From NCBI RefSeq assembly GCF_000829035.1, contig NZ_AP012541.1, positions 2,790,001-2,854,000 on the forward strand: a DNA stretch of 64,000 bases. Direction: 5' to 3'. The notes under the pieces are model-generated. The model did not search any database. It saw only the letters and a list, made by a program, of their open reading frames with translations, and was not told the DNA's origin. The DNA is from Lacticaseibacillus paracasei subsp. paracasei. Its GTDB lineage: Bacteria; Bacillota; Bacilli; Lactobacillales; Lactobacillaceae. Numbering within the stretch: position 1 is the first letter of the stretch; each line of letters starts with the position of its first letter. The position numbers and the translations under genes were made by a program. Positions 48,445 to 57,811 of this stretch are shown here, piece after piece.

Positions 48445-48762
48445 ATGAAAGCCTTATACAAGGGCAATCCAGCTGACGTTTGGGAGATCAACAAAACCGG
48501 TGCGCGTCCTGACTGGGTCAAAGAGGCTTTTGACGAAAATTATCTATATTGGCTAGACGATCATCTTCGGATTTTAATGAGTGGCTTGAATCCTTCATTG
48601 GCGACAAATTTGAAAATAGGCGCTGTGGAAACAATTGGCGGCGGATTTGCTGGCTATGGTATGTATGCAATAGGTTATCCAGGCGACTTCTTAGATGTGA
48701 CCAACCACCGTGTCGTTTCTAAGAAAAAGTTTCTGAAACATTATCAAGTTCAGGAACCCTAA
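48445..48762 (+). CDS. Hypothetical protein (105 aa)
   Basis: 105 residues from an ATG at 48445 with GAAGAAGG upstream; the frame is open 23 codons earlier but without a ribosome binding site. No membrane helix or signal. It has a Gly-rich patch (ETIGGGFAGYGMYAIGYPG) and aromatic N-terminal half (DVWEINKTG, ENYLYWLDDHLRIL). I do not recognise the family; the style resembles small phage-associated proteins. A terminator follows directly. Confidence 0.6.
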   Translation: MKALYKGNPADVWEINKTGARPDWVKEAFDENYLYWLDDHLRILMSGLNPSLATNLKIGAVETIGGGFAGYGMYAIGYPGDFLDVTNHRVVSKKKFLKHYQVQEP

Positions 48763-48789
48763 AAAATGAGCAGCGCCACATTCAACGTC

Positions 48790-48836
48790 AAAACGATCGC
48801 ATCACCAGTCTTGTGCTAGTATGATGCGATCGTTTT
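48790..48836. terminator. Bidirectional terminator
   Basis: AAAACGATCGCATCA and its perfect complement around a 17-base loop, ending transcription of the 105-residue gene. Confidence 0.85.
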
Positions 48837-48970
48837 CTATTCTTGTGTTTTGATTTGTTGGTAACAAATGAAGCAGGTTGCTGTCTCCATAAAAAACGCC
48901 TTGTACCTAGTAGGCTTTAAGTTTCAAACCCGGAGAAGATACAAGACTTTTTCAGTATGCAAACCACTTA

Positions 48971-49198
48971 TTAATTTTCATCAGCCTTTTTTACAGCATG
49001 TGCCATCAGCAGATAAATTAGTTCGCACAGTATGACGATTAAAACAGCTGCACCAAGGACAGCGAGTGCTGCTAATCGCGAACGACCGGTTTCAACGTAC
49101 CCACTGCCATCAACGCGGCGAATGAGAATCATGACCGCTATTGGCACTGCAAATAAGGCAAGTAAACCATTGATGAGCCAGATGCCTTTATGTTTCAT
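48971..49198 (-). CDS. Small two-helix membrane protein
   Basis: 75 residues with two membrane helices (about 7-26 and 43-67) joined by a polar loop (RRVDGSGYVETGRSR). The start lies about 20 bases after the stop of the membrane-bound XRE regulator, so both form an operon. This pairing of an XRE-plus-membrane protein with a small membrane protein is common in Lactobacillales, with unknown role. AAGGGTGCTG is the likely ribosome binding site. Confidence 0.75.
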   Translation of the reverse strand: MKHKGIWLINGLLALFAVPIAVMILIRRVDGSGYVETGRSRLAALAVLGAAVLIVILCELIYLLMAHAVKKADEN

Positions 49199-49220
49199 AT
49201 GAACAGCACCCTTGCATAGA

Positions 49221-49778
49221 TTAAGTTGGGCGACTGCGAATCTTTTTGATCAGTGCAGTGCCCGCTATGGGAATCAGCAATGTAACGGCGGCAGCCAAAT
49301 AAATTAACTGCAGACCAAAGTCCATTTTGAACAAATTCAACCCTGCAGCAACGATAAAGGTAACTGCCAATAAACTGCATGCCCACCTTATCGTTCGTAG
49401 GTGCATGTATCGCTGCCACCAGCTAACGAGTAACCACGCCAGCGCGATGACCACAACGTCGGAAAGCACCAGCATCTCAGGTAGCGCGACAAATCCAAGC
49501 CGCCCCATCAATATGATGGCTAATGCTGGGCCGAGCCAAGTGATCGCTCGTTGATCATCAGCATGTGGGACTGATTGCTGATGAAGGAGGTCATCTACGG
49601 TCAGCTGATAATAACTGGCCAATCGACAAATCGTCTGCAAGTCTGGCTGGTTACGACCAGTTTCCCAGCTAGATACTGTTTTACGTGAAACAAACAAATC
49701 GTCAGCTAACTGTGATTGCGTCATGCCACGCGCTTTCCGCAGTTGCTTAAGTCGGCTGCCTAAGCTTAAATCGCTCAT
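49221..49778 (-). CDS. XRE-family regulator with C-terminal membrane domain
   Basis: 185 residues. The HTH_3 domain fills residues 6-62 (MTQSQLADDLFVSRKTVSSWETGRNQPD). After a short linker come three or four membrane helices (about 80-170), so the regulator is membrane-tethered. The target is unknown; self-regulation with the downstream small membrane gene is likely. AAAGGAGGAAAC precedes the ATG. Confidence 0.88.
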   Translation of the reverse strand: MSDLSLGSRLKQLRKARGMTQSQLADDLFVSRKTVSSWETGRNQPDLQTICRLASYYQLTVDDLLHQQSVPHADDQRAITWLGPALAIILMGRLGFVALPEMLVLSDVVVIALAWLLVSWWQRYMHLRTIRWACSLLAVTFIVAAGLNLFKMDFGLQLIYLAAAVTLLIPIAGTALIKKIRSRPT

Positions 49779-50023
49779 TGCTGTTTCCTCCTTTAACGTA
49801 AGCCATCAGTTAAAAAAAGCCTAGCTATTATCTCTAGCATCCTTGATATAGCGGGGTCCTTCACAAAAATACCTCAGCCCTGCTCTCAGACTTGAACCGG
49901 CGATCATGGTCTGGCAGACGATCCTTTAATTGGTGGTGTTGGAAGGATCCCGCTTAATCTGTTCAACCTTGGTTCTCAATACTTGTCGTGCTTGATACTT
50001 CTGCTCGTTAGTTTATTTTTTTG

Positions 50024-50140
50024 TCATATGGAAATACCGTTGTTTTGAGATGCTAACGCTTGTAATGCCCTGATTTGTTGTTTAGTCTCTGCATGATGTG
50101 GATATATTTTGTTAAGTTCATTGATTTTTTCAGTAATCAT
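50024..50140 (-). CDS. Small hypothetical protein (38 aa)
   Basis: 38 codons starting MITEKINELNKIYPHHAETK, largely helical and polar. No strong ribosome binding site is seen. It may be a real small protein or the remnant of a larger gene. Confidence 0.3.
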   Translation of the reverse strand: MITEKINELNKIYPHHAETKQQIRALQALASQNNGISI

Positions 50141-50161
50141 GATTGCGTTGTCTCAATAGGC

Positions 50162-50307
50162 CTATTCAGCATGATATTCAGCCGCTATTGTTTTTGACTG
50201 GATCTTAGTTACAATCATCGCTCGTTTCACAGCCTTTTCCACTGCAGCTTCAATAACGTAATACATGATAAATGCAAAGATAATCAAAAGAAAAAATTGA
50301 CTGACAT
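50162..50307 (-). pseudogene. Small membrane protein, frameshifted at a T-run
   Basis: TTGAGGAAATAAAGCC precedes an ATG giving MSVNFFF and then a stop. Adding one T in the six-T run gives about 48 residues with a single membrane helix (LLIIFAFIMYYVIEAAVEKA) and a basic helical tail. Confidence 0.4.
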
Positions 50308-50456
50308 GGCTTTATTTCCTCAATTTGTTTGCACAACGGTATAGTCACTTCTAATGCTTAGATAACTTCATTTTCCATGATTGTCAATTCATGTGCAACG
50401 CTTTGTGGCAAATCCTTGCTAGTGATCTAACTCATATGCCCAATTCACGGTATACA

Positions 50457-50500
50457 AATAGCCGCCACGCAATGACAATCTCATTTGCGTGGCGGCTATT
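50457..50500. terminator. Bidirectional terminator-like hairpin
   Basis: AATAGCCGCCACGCAA and its perfect complement around a 12-base loop, between the GDPD gene end and the decayed small ORFs. Confidence 0.75.
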
Positions 50501-50531
50501 CTTCAATTAAAAATCCAACTATCGTCTAACT

Positions 50532-51229
50532 TCACACTGTCGCGCCGCTGCCTTGTTCTACCAATGCTCGCATATCCATAGCTTCCTCAAACCGGTTAGT
50601 AATCAAGCCGGTGACGTAAGGTGCAGCAAACAGTTTCTTCATTTTCAGAGGATCGTCAATGGTCCAAACACGCTGGGCCTTGTTGAGGCGCGAATTGTAA
50701 TGTTCGATGTGTACGGCTTCTAAGTATGCTGGCAGTGATGCCCCCTGAGGACACGACTAGTGAGCCAAGCTGTTTTCATTTTTGGCGCCAAGGTGTGGAT
50801 CACATTAATGCTGTCATGATTGAAGGAGGAATAAATGACGCGATCCTGCATGTTGAATTGTTCAACATAGTCTTGTGTCAACGCTTCGATACCCGGATAA
50901 CGGATTTTGCCGGTTTTGAACTCAATATTGACCATGACGTCATAGTGGCTAAGCACGGTGAGCGCCTCGCGCAGTGACGGAATGTGTTCACCATTGGCAA
51001 TCCGCATCCCCTTGAGCTGTGTGCGGGTCAGATCAGCGATCCAGCCACTGCCGTCAGTCGTGCGGTCTACGCGTTCATCGTGCATTATCACAAGATGCCC
51101 ATCAGCGCTCATCTGAACGTCGGTCTCAATCCCATCGATGCCATGTTCACAGGCGTATTCAAAGCCTTGTAGACTATTTTCCGGAAAACGGGCAGGATAC
51201 CCGCGATGCCCAAAAATTGCTACTGTCAT
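50532..51229 (-). pseudogene. Glycerophosphodiester phosphodiesterase, frameshifted
   Basis: The first 160 codons encode a GDPD domain: GHRGYPARFPENSLQGF at residue 7, the metal/catalytic EIETDVQ-type stretch GIETDVQMSADGHLVIMHD near 35 and NIEFKTG near 100. After TSRVLRG the frame fails at a GGGGG run near 50745. The -1 frame then gives the normal ending (PQGASLPAYLEA, RVWTIDDP, GLITNRFEEA) to the TGA at 50532. The product would split glycerophosphodiesters to glycerol-3-phosphate, matching the Ugp-type transporter just upstream. Either a real indel or a homopolymer sequencing error. Confidence 0.88.
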
Positions 51230-51279
51230 GTTAACCCTCCAATTTGTTCATTCATTGACTCAAAATAGGTTGCGATTTG

Positions 51280-51693
51280 TTAAAAGGCTGATGTTTCTAA
51301 ATGGCGCACCTCTGCTTCAATCTTATCGCGGACCTCACGAAACGCTTGCACGACCTCTGCTTCTGAGCCTGTTGCATTAGCAGGATCAGGCAACGGCCAG
51401 TGCAGGTGCTGAACGTTTGGCGGCGTGACCGGACAACGATCGCGTGCATCTCCGCAGAGAGTGACCACTAAATCGGCGTGCATTAGATAATCCGGATCAA
51501 TCACTTTTGATCGTTGTTGCGAGATATCAATCCCTTTTTCCGCCATGACTTGCACAGCGAGCGGATTCAAGCCGTGTGCTTCAATGCCGGCGCTGGCGAT
51601 TTGCCAATCAGAACCGAGTAGTTTCTTGGCGAACCCTTCTGCCATTTGGCTTCGGCAGGCATTACCCGTGCATAAGAAGTAAACTTGCGGCAT
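51280..51693 (-). CDS. arsC: Arsenate reductase, thioredoxin-coupled (LMW-PTP fold)
   Basis: 137 residues. The P-loop CTGNACRS at residue 8 and the two resolving cysteines in [10 protein letters not shown] (about 80 and 87) are those of the thioredoxin-linked ArsC family. It reduces arsenate to arsenite in the cytosol. No ars efflux or regulator gene is adjacent. It lies between the GDPD gene and ugpB, so it may be transcribed with the phosphate-related genes; arsenate resembles phosphate, which would make that fitting. Confidence 0.92.
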   Translation of the reverse strand: MPQVYFLCTGNACRSQMAEGFAKKLLGSDWQIASAGIEAHGLNPLAVQVMAEKGIDISQQRSKVIDPDYLMHADLVVTLCGDARDRCPVTPPNVQHLHWPLPDPANATGSEAEVVQAFREVRDKIEAEVRHLETSAF

Positions 51694-51859
51694 TTGTTGT
51701 GCCTCCCTTAGTCTGAAAAGACGAGCTAACCACCGTTCTTTAAACTGTCTTGATCATACGCGGGTGAGGTTGAAACGGCAATGAAATAGTTTAAGTAGTT
51801 GGTTGCATCTGGGCCGCCAAAACATGTTAGTAGTCGCAGATACCGCGGTGACTCACACG

Positions 51860-53236
51860 CTACCGCTTATAATTCAGGAGGTTTCCACTAACTTCATTTG
51901 TCTTCTGAATCGCTGTATTCGTGTCAGTTTCGGCTTCGTTCAGCGCTTTTTTAACATCGGCACCGCTGTAGATTTGTTGCATAGCGAGTTCAACGTTTTG
52001 GCGTTCCTCTTGGATGTTGCTGAAGAAGGCGCCGGCCGTTGCGGCATTGATATTTCCTTGGTTAAGTTGTTTGATTGGCACGGCCAAAGCTGGATTCTTT
52101 TTGATCGCGGCGGCCAAGGTTTGGATTTGGTTAGCTTTCTGATTGACTGCGAAATAGCCAGTGCCGAGTTGCCAAGTTGCTTGAGACTGCGGTGTCATTA
52201 GAAATTTCATGAATTGCCAAGCGCCTTCTTGAACAGCGGCAGGCTTATTTTTAGTGATCCACAAGCTAGCACCACCAATGGCCACGCCGTTTGCCTTGGT
52301 GCCATCTGGATGTGGTGTGAAAGTTACACCATACTTGAACTTCGCATTCTTTTGCAGCTGACCTAACATTGCTGAGCTTTGCATGAAAATGCCGACCTTT
52401 TGCGCTAAAAATGCTGCACTTTGGTTGTTCGCAGCGGCAGAACCAGTGCCAAAGTTTTCAAACGCATTTTGCTTAATAACGTCTTGCAACCAGGTCATGC
52501 TCTTTTGCATTTCAGGCGAATTGAGGGTTGCTGCAGTGGCCATGGCTTTGCGGCCGTTGTCATGATTAACAACCAATGAGTTCTGATTAGCCACCATTTC
52601 TTCTGGCAGCCAGCCGTAAATTTGCATCGTCATGCCTTTGACTGCACCTTTACTCTTTTTGGTCAAAGCGACGGCTGCCTTAGTAACGTCACTGTATGTT
52701 GGTGACAACGGTAAATCTGCAACGCCGTATTTCTTAAACAAGCTTTCGTTGTAGTACATCACCGAACTTGAAGAGTTGAATGGCATGGAGGCAAGCTTCC
52801 CGTTAATTTTATAAGCGGCAGTTACGCCAGGATACAGCTGACTCAAGTCGTAATGATCACGGTCGACAAACTTTTGAACCGGCACGGTTGCGTTTAGACC
52901 AATCATCATGGATTGGTTTGCTTGATCGCTTTGAACTAAATCAGGCGAGACATTGCTGCCAACCGTATTCGCGTATTTCATAATTGACAGTTCATAACTA
53001 CCAACGTAAATTGGTTTAATCGTATATTTCGTCTGGCTTTTATTAAATTGATTAACCAAGTTCTCCAATACCTGTTCATTTGGGCCATTCATTGAATGCC
53101 AGAACGTAATAGTCGTGCGACCAGTGCCATTGTCAGCAGCCTCAGTATGTTGTTGGTGCGTGAAGAAGAAGCCAAGGCCTAAAATGACGATCAACGCAGC
53201 AACAATTGCGATCATTTTTTTGTATGTGGTTTTCAC
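51860..53236 (-). CDS. ugpB: Extracellular solute-binding protein, glycerol-3-phosphate type
   Basis: 458 residues of the family 1 solute-binding proteins. The N-terminus has a hydrophobic segment (about 8-27) but no lipobox cysteine, so it is membrane-anchored by an uncleaved helix or released. ITFWHSMNGPNEQVLENLVNQFN near 45 is typical of UgpB. It captures the substrate outside the cell for the UgpAE channel. It is the last gene of the operon, with its start overlapping the ugpE stop by four bases. Substrate inferred from UgpB likeness, the PHO-like box and the GDPD gene. Confidence 0.85.
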   Translation of the reverse strand: MKTTYKKMIAIVAALIVILGLGFFFTHQQHTEAADNGTGRTTITFWHSMNGPNEQVLENLVNQFNKSQTKYTIKPIYVGSYELSIMKYANTVGSNVSPDLVQSDQANQSMMIGLNATVPVQKFVDRDHYDLSQLYPGVTAAYKINGKLASMPFNSSSSVMYYNESLFKKYGVADLPLSPTYSDVTKAAVALTKKSKGAVKGMTMQIYGWLPEEMVANQNSLVVNHDNGRKAMATAATLNSPEMQKSMTWLQDVIKQNAFENFGTGSAAANNQSAAFLAQKVGIFMQSSAMLGQLQKNAKFKYGVTFTPHPDGTKANGVAIGGASLWITKNKPAAVQEGAWQFMKFLMTPQSQATWQLGTGYFAVNQKANQIQTLAAAIKKNPALAVPIKQLNQGNINAATAGAFFSNIQEERQNVELAMQQIYSGADVKKALNEAETDTNTAIQKTNEVSGNLLNYKR

Positions 53237-54048
53237 CCCTTAGTCCCCCCTGCATTCAAATTCCGCTTGAAGAATTTCTGGCCAATCAGTAGCAATGCCA
53301 GCGTTGGCAGCAACACAATGATGGCTGTTGCCATAACCATGCCCCAGTTGGCAAATGTATCTTCAGATTGCAACTGCTTCAAGCCAACCTGCACGGGGCG
53401 GAAATCATCGGAGAAGGTCGTAATCAACGGCCACAGATACTGATTCCAATGAGTCAGAAATGTGTACAAGGCAAAGGTGATTAACATGCTGCGACTATAA
53501 GGCACCGCAATTTTCCACAGAAACTGCAAGCGACCAAGCCCGAGATAGTTGCCAAAATCGACTAGATCAGCGGGAATCTGAAGAAAAGCCTGGCGTAGCA
53601 TGAAAACCCCGAACGCGGAAGTGAAGAATGGAATGGTTAGGCCAGCATAATTGTCCAACCAGCCAAATGCCTTAACCGTTTGAAAGTTTGGAATAATTTG
53701 CGCTTCAAAAGGCAACATCATTGTGACCAAAAAGGCGAAGAACAATTGCTTTTTATAGCGGAAGTTTATGAACGCAAACGCATAAGCTGCTAATGTACAC
53801 AACACCAGTTGGCCAATGGTAATCAGACCAGCAGTGACAAAGGAGTTGATCATGTAGCGGATAATCGGCGTGGTCACAAATGCTTGCCAGTAATTGTTGA
53901 GTGAAATGTTGGTCGACAGGAAGTTGCCTGCCGCAATGTCTTTAGTTGGCAACAAGGAAGCCCATATACCTAATAAAATCGGGAACAACAATGCCACTGC
54001 AACCACGGTTAATAAAAGATACCGCGAACCATTTTTGATGTGGGTCAT
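53233..54048 (-). CDS. ugpE: ABC transporter permease, UgpE type
   Basis: 271 residues from the ATG at 54048, which overlaps the ugpA stop as ATGA; GGAAGGTG lies upstream. Six membrane helices and the EAA loop (DFGNYLGLGRLQFLWKIAVPYSRSM near 195) that contacts the ATPase. It forms the channel with UgpA. Confidence 0.9.
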   Translation of the reverse strand: MTHIKNGSRYLLLTVVAVALLFPILLGIWASLLPTKDIAAGNFLSTNISLNNYWQAFVTTPIIRYMINSFVTAGLITIGQLVLCTLAAYAFAFINFRYKKQLFFAFLVTMMLPFEAQIIPNFQTVKAFGWLDNYAGLTIPFFTSAFGVFMLRQAFLQIPADLVDFGNYLGLGRLQFLWKIAVPYSRSMLITFALYTFLTHWNQYLWPLITTFSDDFRPVQVGLKQLQSEDTFANWGMVMATAIIVLLPTLALLLIGQKFFKRNLNAGGTKG

Positions 54049-54977
54049 GCGTAATACACCTTCCGTTCCGTGTAATGAAATTGAATCCAAGTTGCTAAGG
54101 CAATGATCACCGTCAGCACAATTGATTCAGCACTTGCGGTCCCAAAGTTGTGGAAGGTAAACGCGTCTTGATAGATCTTATAGGCCAAGAAATTGGTAGC
54201 ATTGTTTGGCCCGCCGCCAGTAATCAAATCTATCTGCGCGAACATTTTGAACCCGTCAATAATTTCAACAACAAACAGGAAGAATAAAGTCGGTGAAATC
54301 ATCGGCACCGTGATTTTCAAGGTCTGTTTGTATTGCGACCAACCAGCAATGTCAGCTACTTCATAATATTCCGGTGGCACGCTTTGAAAGGCGCTAAGCA
54401 AAATCAGGAAGGCAAACCCCAACGCCATCCAAACGCTGGCCAGCACGATGACAATCATGGCGCCAGTTGGGTCAACCAATAAGTTGGCATTCGTCAAGCC
54501 CATTGCTTTCAAAGCAAAGCTAGCAAGACCAACAGACGGGTTAAAAAGAAACAGCCAGAGAATGGAAGCTGCCGCAGCACTCGTTCCCATCGTGCCGGCA
54601 AAAGCTGTTTGGAACCAACTGATTCGCCGTAGCTTCATGGTTGCCAACCGTGCCAAGACAACGCCAGCAACAATCGTAATGGCAGCAAAGGCAACAACAT
54701 AGACTAAGGTGCCCGCGAGACTCTTCAAGAATAAGGGATCTTGAAAAATCGAGAAGTAATTCCCCAAACCAACGAATTTCGCCGCTTCCCCGCGAATATT
54801 GGTCGCAAAGAAACTATTGTAAACGGTCATGATCATCGGATAGAACGTGAATAAGGTTAAAATCAATAAAGACGGTATTAAAAACCAAAAGGCCGGTTTA
54901 TTGTTTTCTTTGATCGTCGCTGCAAGTTTACTTTTGGATTCAGTTGCGGTTTTGTTGAGTTCTTTGTTGAGCTCCAT
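54045..54977 (-). CDS. ugpA: ABC transporter permease, UgpA type
   Basis: 310 residues from the ATG at 54977, chosen for GGGAGG nine bases upstream. It overlaps the end of ugpC by 38 bases. A charged N-terminal tail is followed by six membrane helices and the EAA loop (EVADIAGWSQYKQTLKITVPMISPTL near 215). Confidence 0.9.
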   Translation of the reverse strand: MELNKELNKTATESKSKLAATIKENNKPAFWFLIPSLLILTLFTFYPMIMTVYNSFFATNIRGEAAKFVGLGNYFSIFQDPLFLKSLAGTLVYVVAFAAITIVAGVVLARLATMKLRRISWFQTAFAGTMGTSAAAASILWLFLFNPSVGLASFALKAMGLTNANLLVDPTGAMIVIVLASVWMALGFAFLILLSAFQSVPPEYYEVADIAGWSQYKQTLKITVPMISPTLFFLFVVEIIDGFKMFAQIDLITGGGPNNATNFLAYKIYQDAFTFHNFGTASAESIVLTVIIALATWIQFHYTERKVYYA

Positions 54978-56085
54978 ATTCAACCGCCTCCCGTGCTGGC
55001 GCAGCAGCGGTGATTCGCACCCCATTGTTGCTGTCAAAAAGATGCCATTCATCAGCATTTGCCGGCAACAGTAGATTCAGGTCGGCGCCAACAGCGATAG
55101 TAAATTGCTCGGGTACTCGACTGACTAATGTCTGTCCATCAAAGTCACAGAAAATCAAGGTGTCATTGCCAAGCTGTTGCAGGCTTTTCACCTTTGCCGT
55201 AATTGTATCTGGATTAGCGATGGACACTGGCACCAATTTTTCTGGCCGAATACCAAGGTGGTAAGAACCAGCTGGCAAATCAAATGGTAGGACAAACGCA
55301 TTATCAGTCCAGAAGGTGTCGCCGATACTGAAGCGATCGCCATCGTCATTAATGGTAATTGGCATGAGATTCATCTCAGGTGAGCCAATAAACTTCGCGA
55401 CAAACTCGTTAGCCGGATGATTGTAAAGATCTAGGGGTGTGCCAAGTTGTTGAATTTTTTCATCGTCCAATACGAGAATCCGATCACCCATCGTCATGGC
55501 TTCCACCTGATCATGAGTCACGTAGATCAGTGTCATCCCAATCTCGCGATGAAGTCGCGCAATCTCTTCACGCATTTCCGTACGCAACTGCGCATCCAAG
55601 TTGGACAGTGGTTCATCCATCAACACGACCGGCGCCTTGGTTGCTAACGCGCGCGCCAAGCTGACCCGCTGTTGCTGGCCGCCTGACAACTCTTTTGGCT
55701 TACGATCCCGTAAGTCGCTGAGATGCACCAGATCCAATGCCCAATCGACTCGCTTGCTTTTTTCATCATCATTCAGGTCCTGATTTTCAAGCCCGAACCT
55801 GATATTTTGCGCTACATTCATAAATGGCAACAAAGCATAATTCTGAAAGACCATTGCCAACTTACGATCTTTTGGTGGCAAGTCCGTGACATCGCGATCA
55901 TTAAAATAAATACGTCCGTCTGTTACGCTGGTCAAACCAGCGATCATTCGTAAAAGCGTACTTTTGCCGGAACCAGAAGGCCCGACCATGACGAAAAACT
56001 CACCGGGTTCGATCTCTACGGAAACATCGGATAGCACCTTAGTATTGCCAAAATCTTTGGACACGTTCGCTAATCGAATACTCAC
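54940..56085 (-). CDS. ugpC: ABC transporter ATP-binding protein, UgpC/MsmK type
   Basis: 381 residues. Walker A GPSGSGKST near 36, Q-loop, signature LSGGQQQRVSLARAL near 135, Walker B VVLMDEPLSNLD near 155 and the switch His in YVTHDQ. The C-terminal TOBE region of about 140 residues is typical of UgpC, MalK and MsmK. It is the first gene of the operon ugpC-ugpA-ugpE-ugpB. AGGAGTTGAGGAG precedes the ATG. MsmK-like multi-sugar use is possible, but the operon partners favour glycerol-3-phosphate. Confidence 0.92.
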   Translation of the reverse strand: MSIRLANVSKDFGNTKVLSDVSVEIEPGEFFVMVGPSGSGKSTLLRMIAGLTSVTDGRIYFNDRDVTDLPPKDRKLAMVFQNYALLPFMNVAQNIRFGLENQDLNDDEKSKRVDWALDLVHLSDLRDRKPKELSGGQQQRVSLARALATKAPVVLMDEPLSNLDAQLRTEMREEIARLHREIGMTLIYVTHDQVEAMTMGDRILVLDDEKIQQLGTPLDLYNHPANEFVAKFIGSPEMNLMPITINDDGDRFSIGDTFWTDNAFVLPFDLPAGSYHLGIRPEKLVPVSIANPDTITAKVKSLQQLGNDTLIFCDFDGQTLVSRVPEQFTIAVGADLNLLLPANADEWHLFDSNNGVRITAAAPAREAVEYGAQQRTQQNRN

Positions 56086-56162
56086 TTCTCCTCAACTCCT
56101 TACCTTAATGCTAAGGTTAACGGTCGTTTGTAAAAAACCGCGGCAAGAGGCTGTATTGTTTC

Positions 56163-56179
56163 TGTAAGTTTTCTGTAAA
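56163..56179 (-). promoter_or_regulatory. PHO-box-like direct repeat before ugpC
   Basis: On the minus strand TTTACA, five bases, CTTACA, the 11-bp spacing of PhoP boxes (TTWACA-N5-TTWACA). Another TTTACA is at 56129-56134, about three 11-bp steps away. It lies about 80 bases upstream of ugpC. Confidence 0.6.
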
Positions 56180-56240
56180 GCTAGCTATTTATGCCGGAAA
56201 ACAGAGATTTTTTTCAGAAATTGTTTAATTTTTGCGATAA

Positions 56241-56312
56241 AAAAAGAGCACACCTGCTTCACAACCACCAGTTATCAGCAAGAATGGTGGTTTTGGAGCA
56301 GGTGTGCTTTTT
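56241..56312. terminator. Bidirectional terminator after pncB
   Basis: AAAAAGAGCACACCTGCT pairs with AGCAGGTGTGCTTTTT, with an inner ACCACC/GGTGGT stem. Confidence 0.85.
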
Positions 56313-56341
56313 AACGTTCGTTCATTAACTATCAAGCCACA

Positions 56342-57778
56342 TTAATTTCCATGATGAACCGCAATCAATTTCTGTTGCATCTCAGCCAACTTCGGCGTGA
56401 GATAAACCGGGTAAAAATCAGGATTAACAAGCCGCTGGGTGGCTTCTGGCAAGGCCGCTAAAGTTTCGCGGGTATATTTTTGGATCGCGAAAACATCAGT
56501 TGGTACATCAGCAGTGTGGCCAGGTGCGAACACCGGTTGCAACAATGGCTTGGCCGTGAAATCAGCAAGCGTGACCCGTGTCTGGGTTGCCAAAGGATTA
56601 GCATTAACGACGGCGATTGTTTCCGGTAAAATTTCGTCTGCCAAAGCAATGACATCAGCAAAAGCACGATGACTGTCACGGTGGTATAAGCGATAAACTT
56701 GTTTATGGCCTGGCAATGTGGTCTTTTCGCGACTAGCGCTGACTTTGATCTTCGGCTGCCATTGACCATCCGTTTGCAGAGCCGCCATTTTGTAGACCCC
56801 ACTCAAAACAGGCGACGAGGCACTAGTGATCAGCTTTTCGCCAATGCCGAAGTTGTCAATCGGTGCTCCTTCTTTTAGCAACGATTGGATCACAGTTTCA
56901 TCTAGGGCATTTGAAGCGGTGATTTTGGCATCCTGAAAACCTGCCGCATCCAGCATCACTCGCGCTTGTTTAGCTAACTGGGTGATATCGCCCGAATCAA
57001 TTCGGATACCCACAGGCTGATGCCCTGTTGCACGCAGCTCCTTGAAGATCGTGATCGCATTTGGCACCCCGGACTTCAGAACATCATAAGTATCGACCAG
57101 CAAGGCACTATTATCTGGATACACCTTAGCCCATGCGCGAAAAGCCGTCAGCTCGTCACCAAACGATTCAACCCAACTGTGTGCCATTGTGCCCGCAGCC
57201 GGAATATGGAATAGCTGGGCTGCCAAAACATTCGACGTGCTGGCACAGCCGCCAATGACAGCTGCCCGCGCGCCATATACTGAAGCATCTGGGCCTTGTG
57301 CCCGGCGCGCGCCAAACTCCATCACAGGACGACCTTCTGCCGCCGCGGTAATCCGCCGCGCCTTCGTGGCAATCAGTGACTGATGATTCACCAAATTTAG
57401 CAAAAGCGTCTCCAGCAATTGCACCTGCATCAGTGGCCCTTCTACAGTAAGCAGCGGTTCCCGTGGAAAAACCGGCGTGCCTTCTGGTAAAGCAGTCACC
57501 CTGCAAGCAAGTTTCATCGTCGCAAGCTCATTTAGAAAAGTCTCTGAGTAAAGATTCAAGGAACGCAAGTAGTCGATATCAGCATCGTCAAAATGAAACG
57601 CCTGCAAAGCTTCCACTACCTGTTGCAGCCCAGCGGCGATGACAAAACTACCGTGATCCGGAACCGTGCGATAAAAAATATCAAAAACAGCCTGATCTGT
57701 ATGCGGCAAGGTCGCACAATAACCGTTGGCCATTGAAAACTCGTATAAATCAGTTAACATGGCATGATTCATATTCAT
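56342..57778 (-). CDS. pncB: Nicotinate phosphoribosyltransferase
   Basis: 478 residues. Starts with TDLYEFSMANGY, the family N-terminus, and has EFGARRAQG near 155, HSWVESFGDE near 200 and the phosphate-binding GIRIDSGDITQLA near 258. It converts nicotinate and PRPP to nicotinate mononucleotide for NAD synthesis. It lies 33 bases downstream of pncA in the NAD-salvage operon. Full length. Confidence 0.95.
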   Translation of the reverse strand: MNMNHAMLTDLYEFSMANGYCATLPHTDQAVFDIFYRTVPDHGSFVIAAGLQQVVEALQAFHFDDADIDYLRSLNLYSETFLNELATMKLACRVTALPEGTPVFPREPLLTVEGPLMQVQLLETLLLNLVNHQSLIATKARRITAAAEGRPVMEFGARRAQGPDASVYGARAAVIGGCASTSNVLAAQLFHIPAAGTMAHSWVESFGDELTAFRAWAKVYPDNSALLVDTYDVLKSGVPNAITIFKELRATGHQPVGIRIDSGDITQLAKQARVMLDAAGFQDAKITASNALDETVIQSLLKEGAPIDNFGIGEKLITSASSPVLSGVYKMAALQTDGQWQPKIKVSASREKTTLPGHKQVYRLYHRDSHRAFADVIALADEILPETIAVVNANPLATQTRVTLADFTAKPLLQPVFAPGHTADVPTDVFAIQKYTRETLAALPEATQRLVNPDFYPVYLTPKLAEMQQKLIAVHHGN

Positions 57779-57811
57779 TTTAATAAAACCTTCTTTTATG
57801 ACGTCTCAACA

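Larger units (their letters stand above)
49779..50531. other. Stretch with decayed small ORFs and a terminator
   Basis: About 750 bases without an intact large gene. On the minus strand three small frames follow each other: 50162-50307 and 50024-50140 (listed separately) and a third near 49925-50030 that reads MTKK, stop, then TNEQKYQARQVLRTKVEQI. A further frame near 50350-50440 (KDLPQSVAHELTIMENEVI) also has an early stop. Together they look like a decaying small-gene cluster. Confidence 0.45.
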
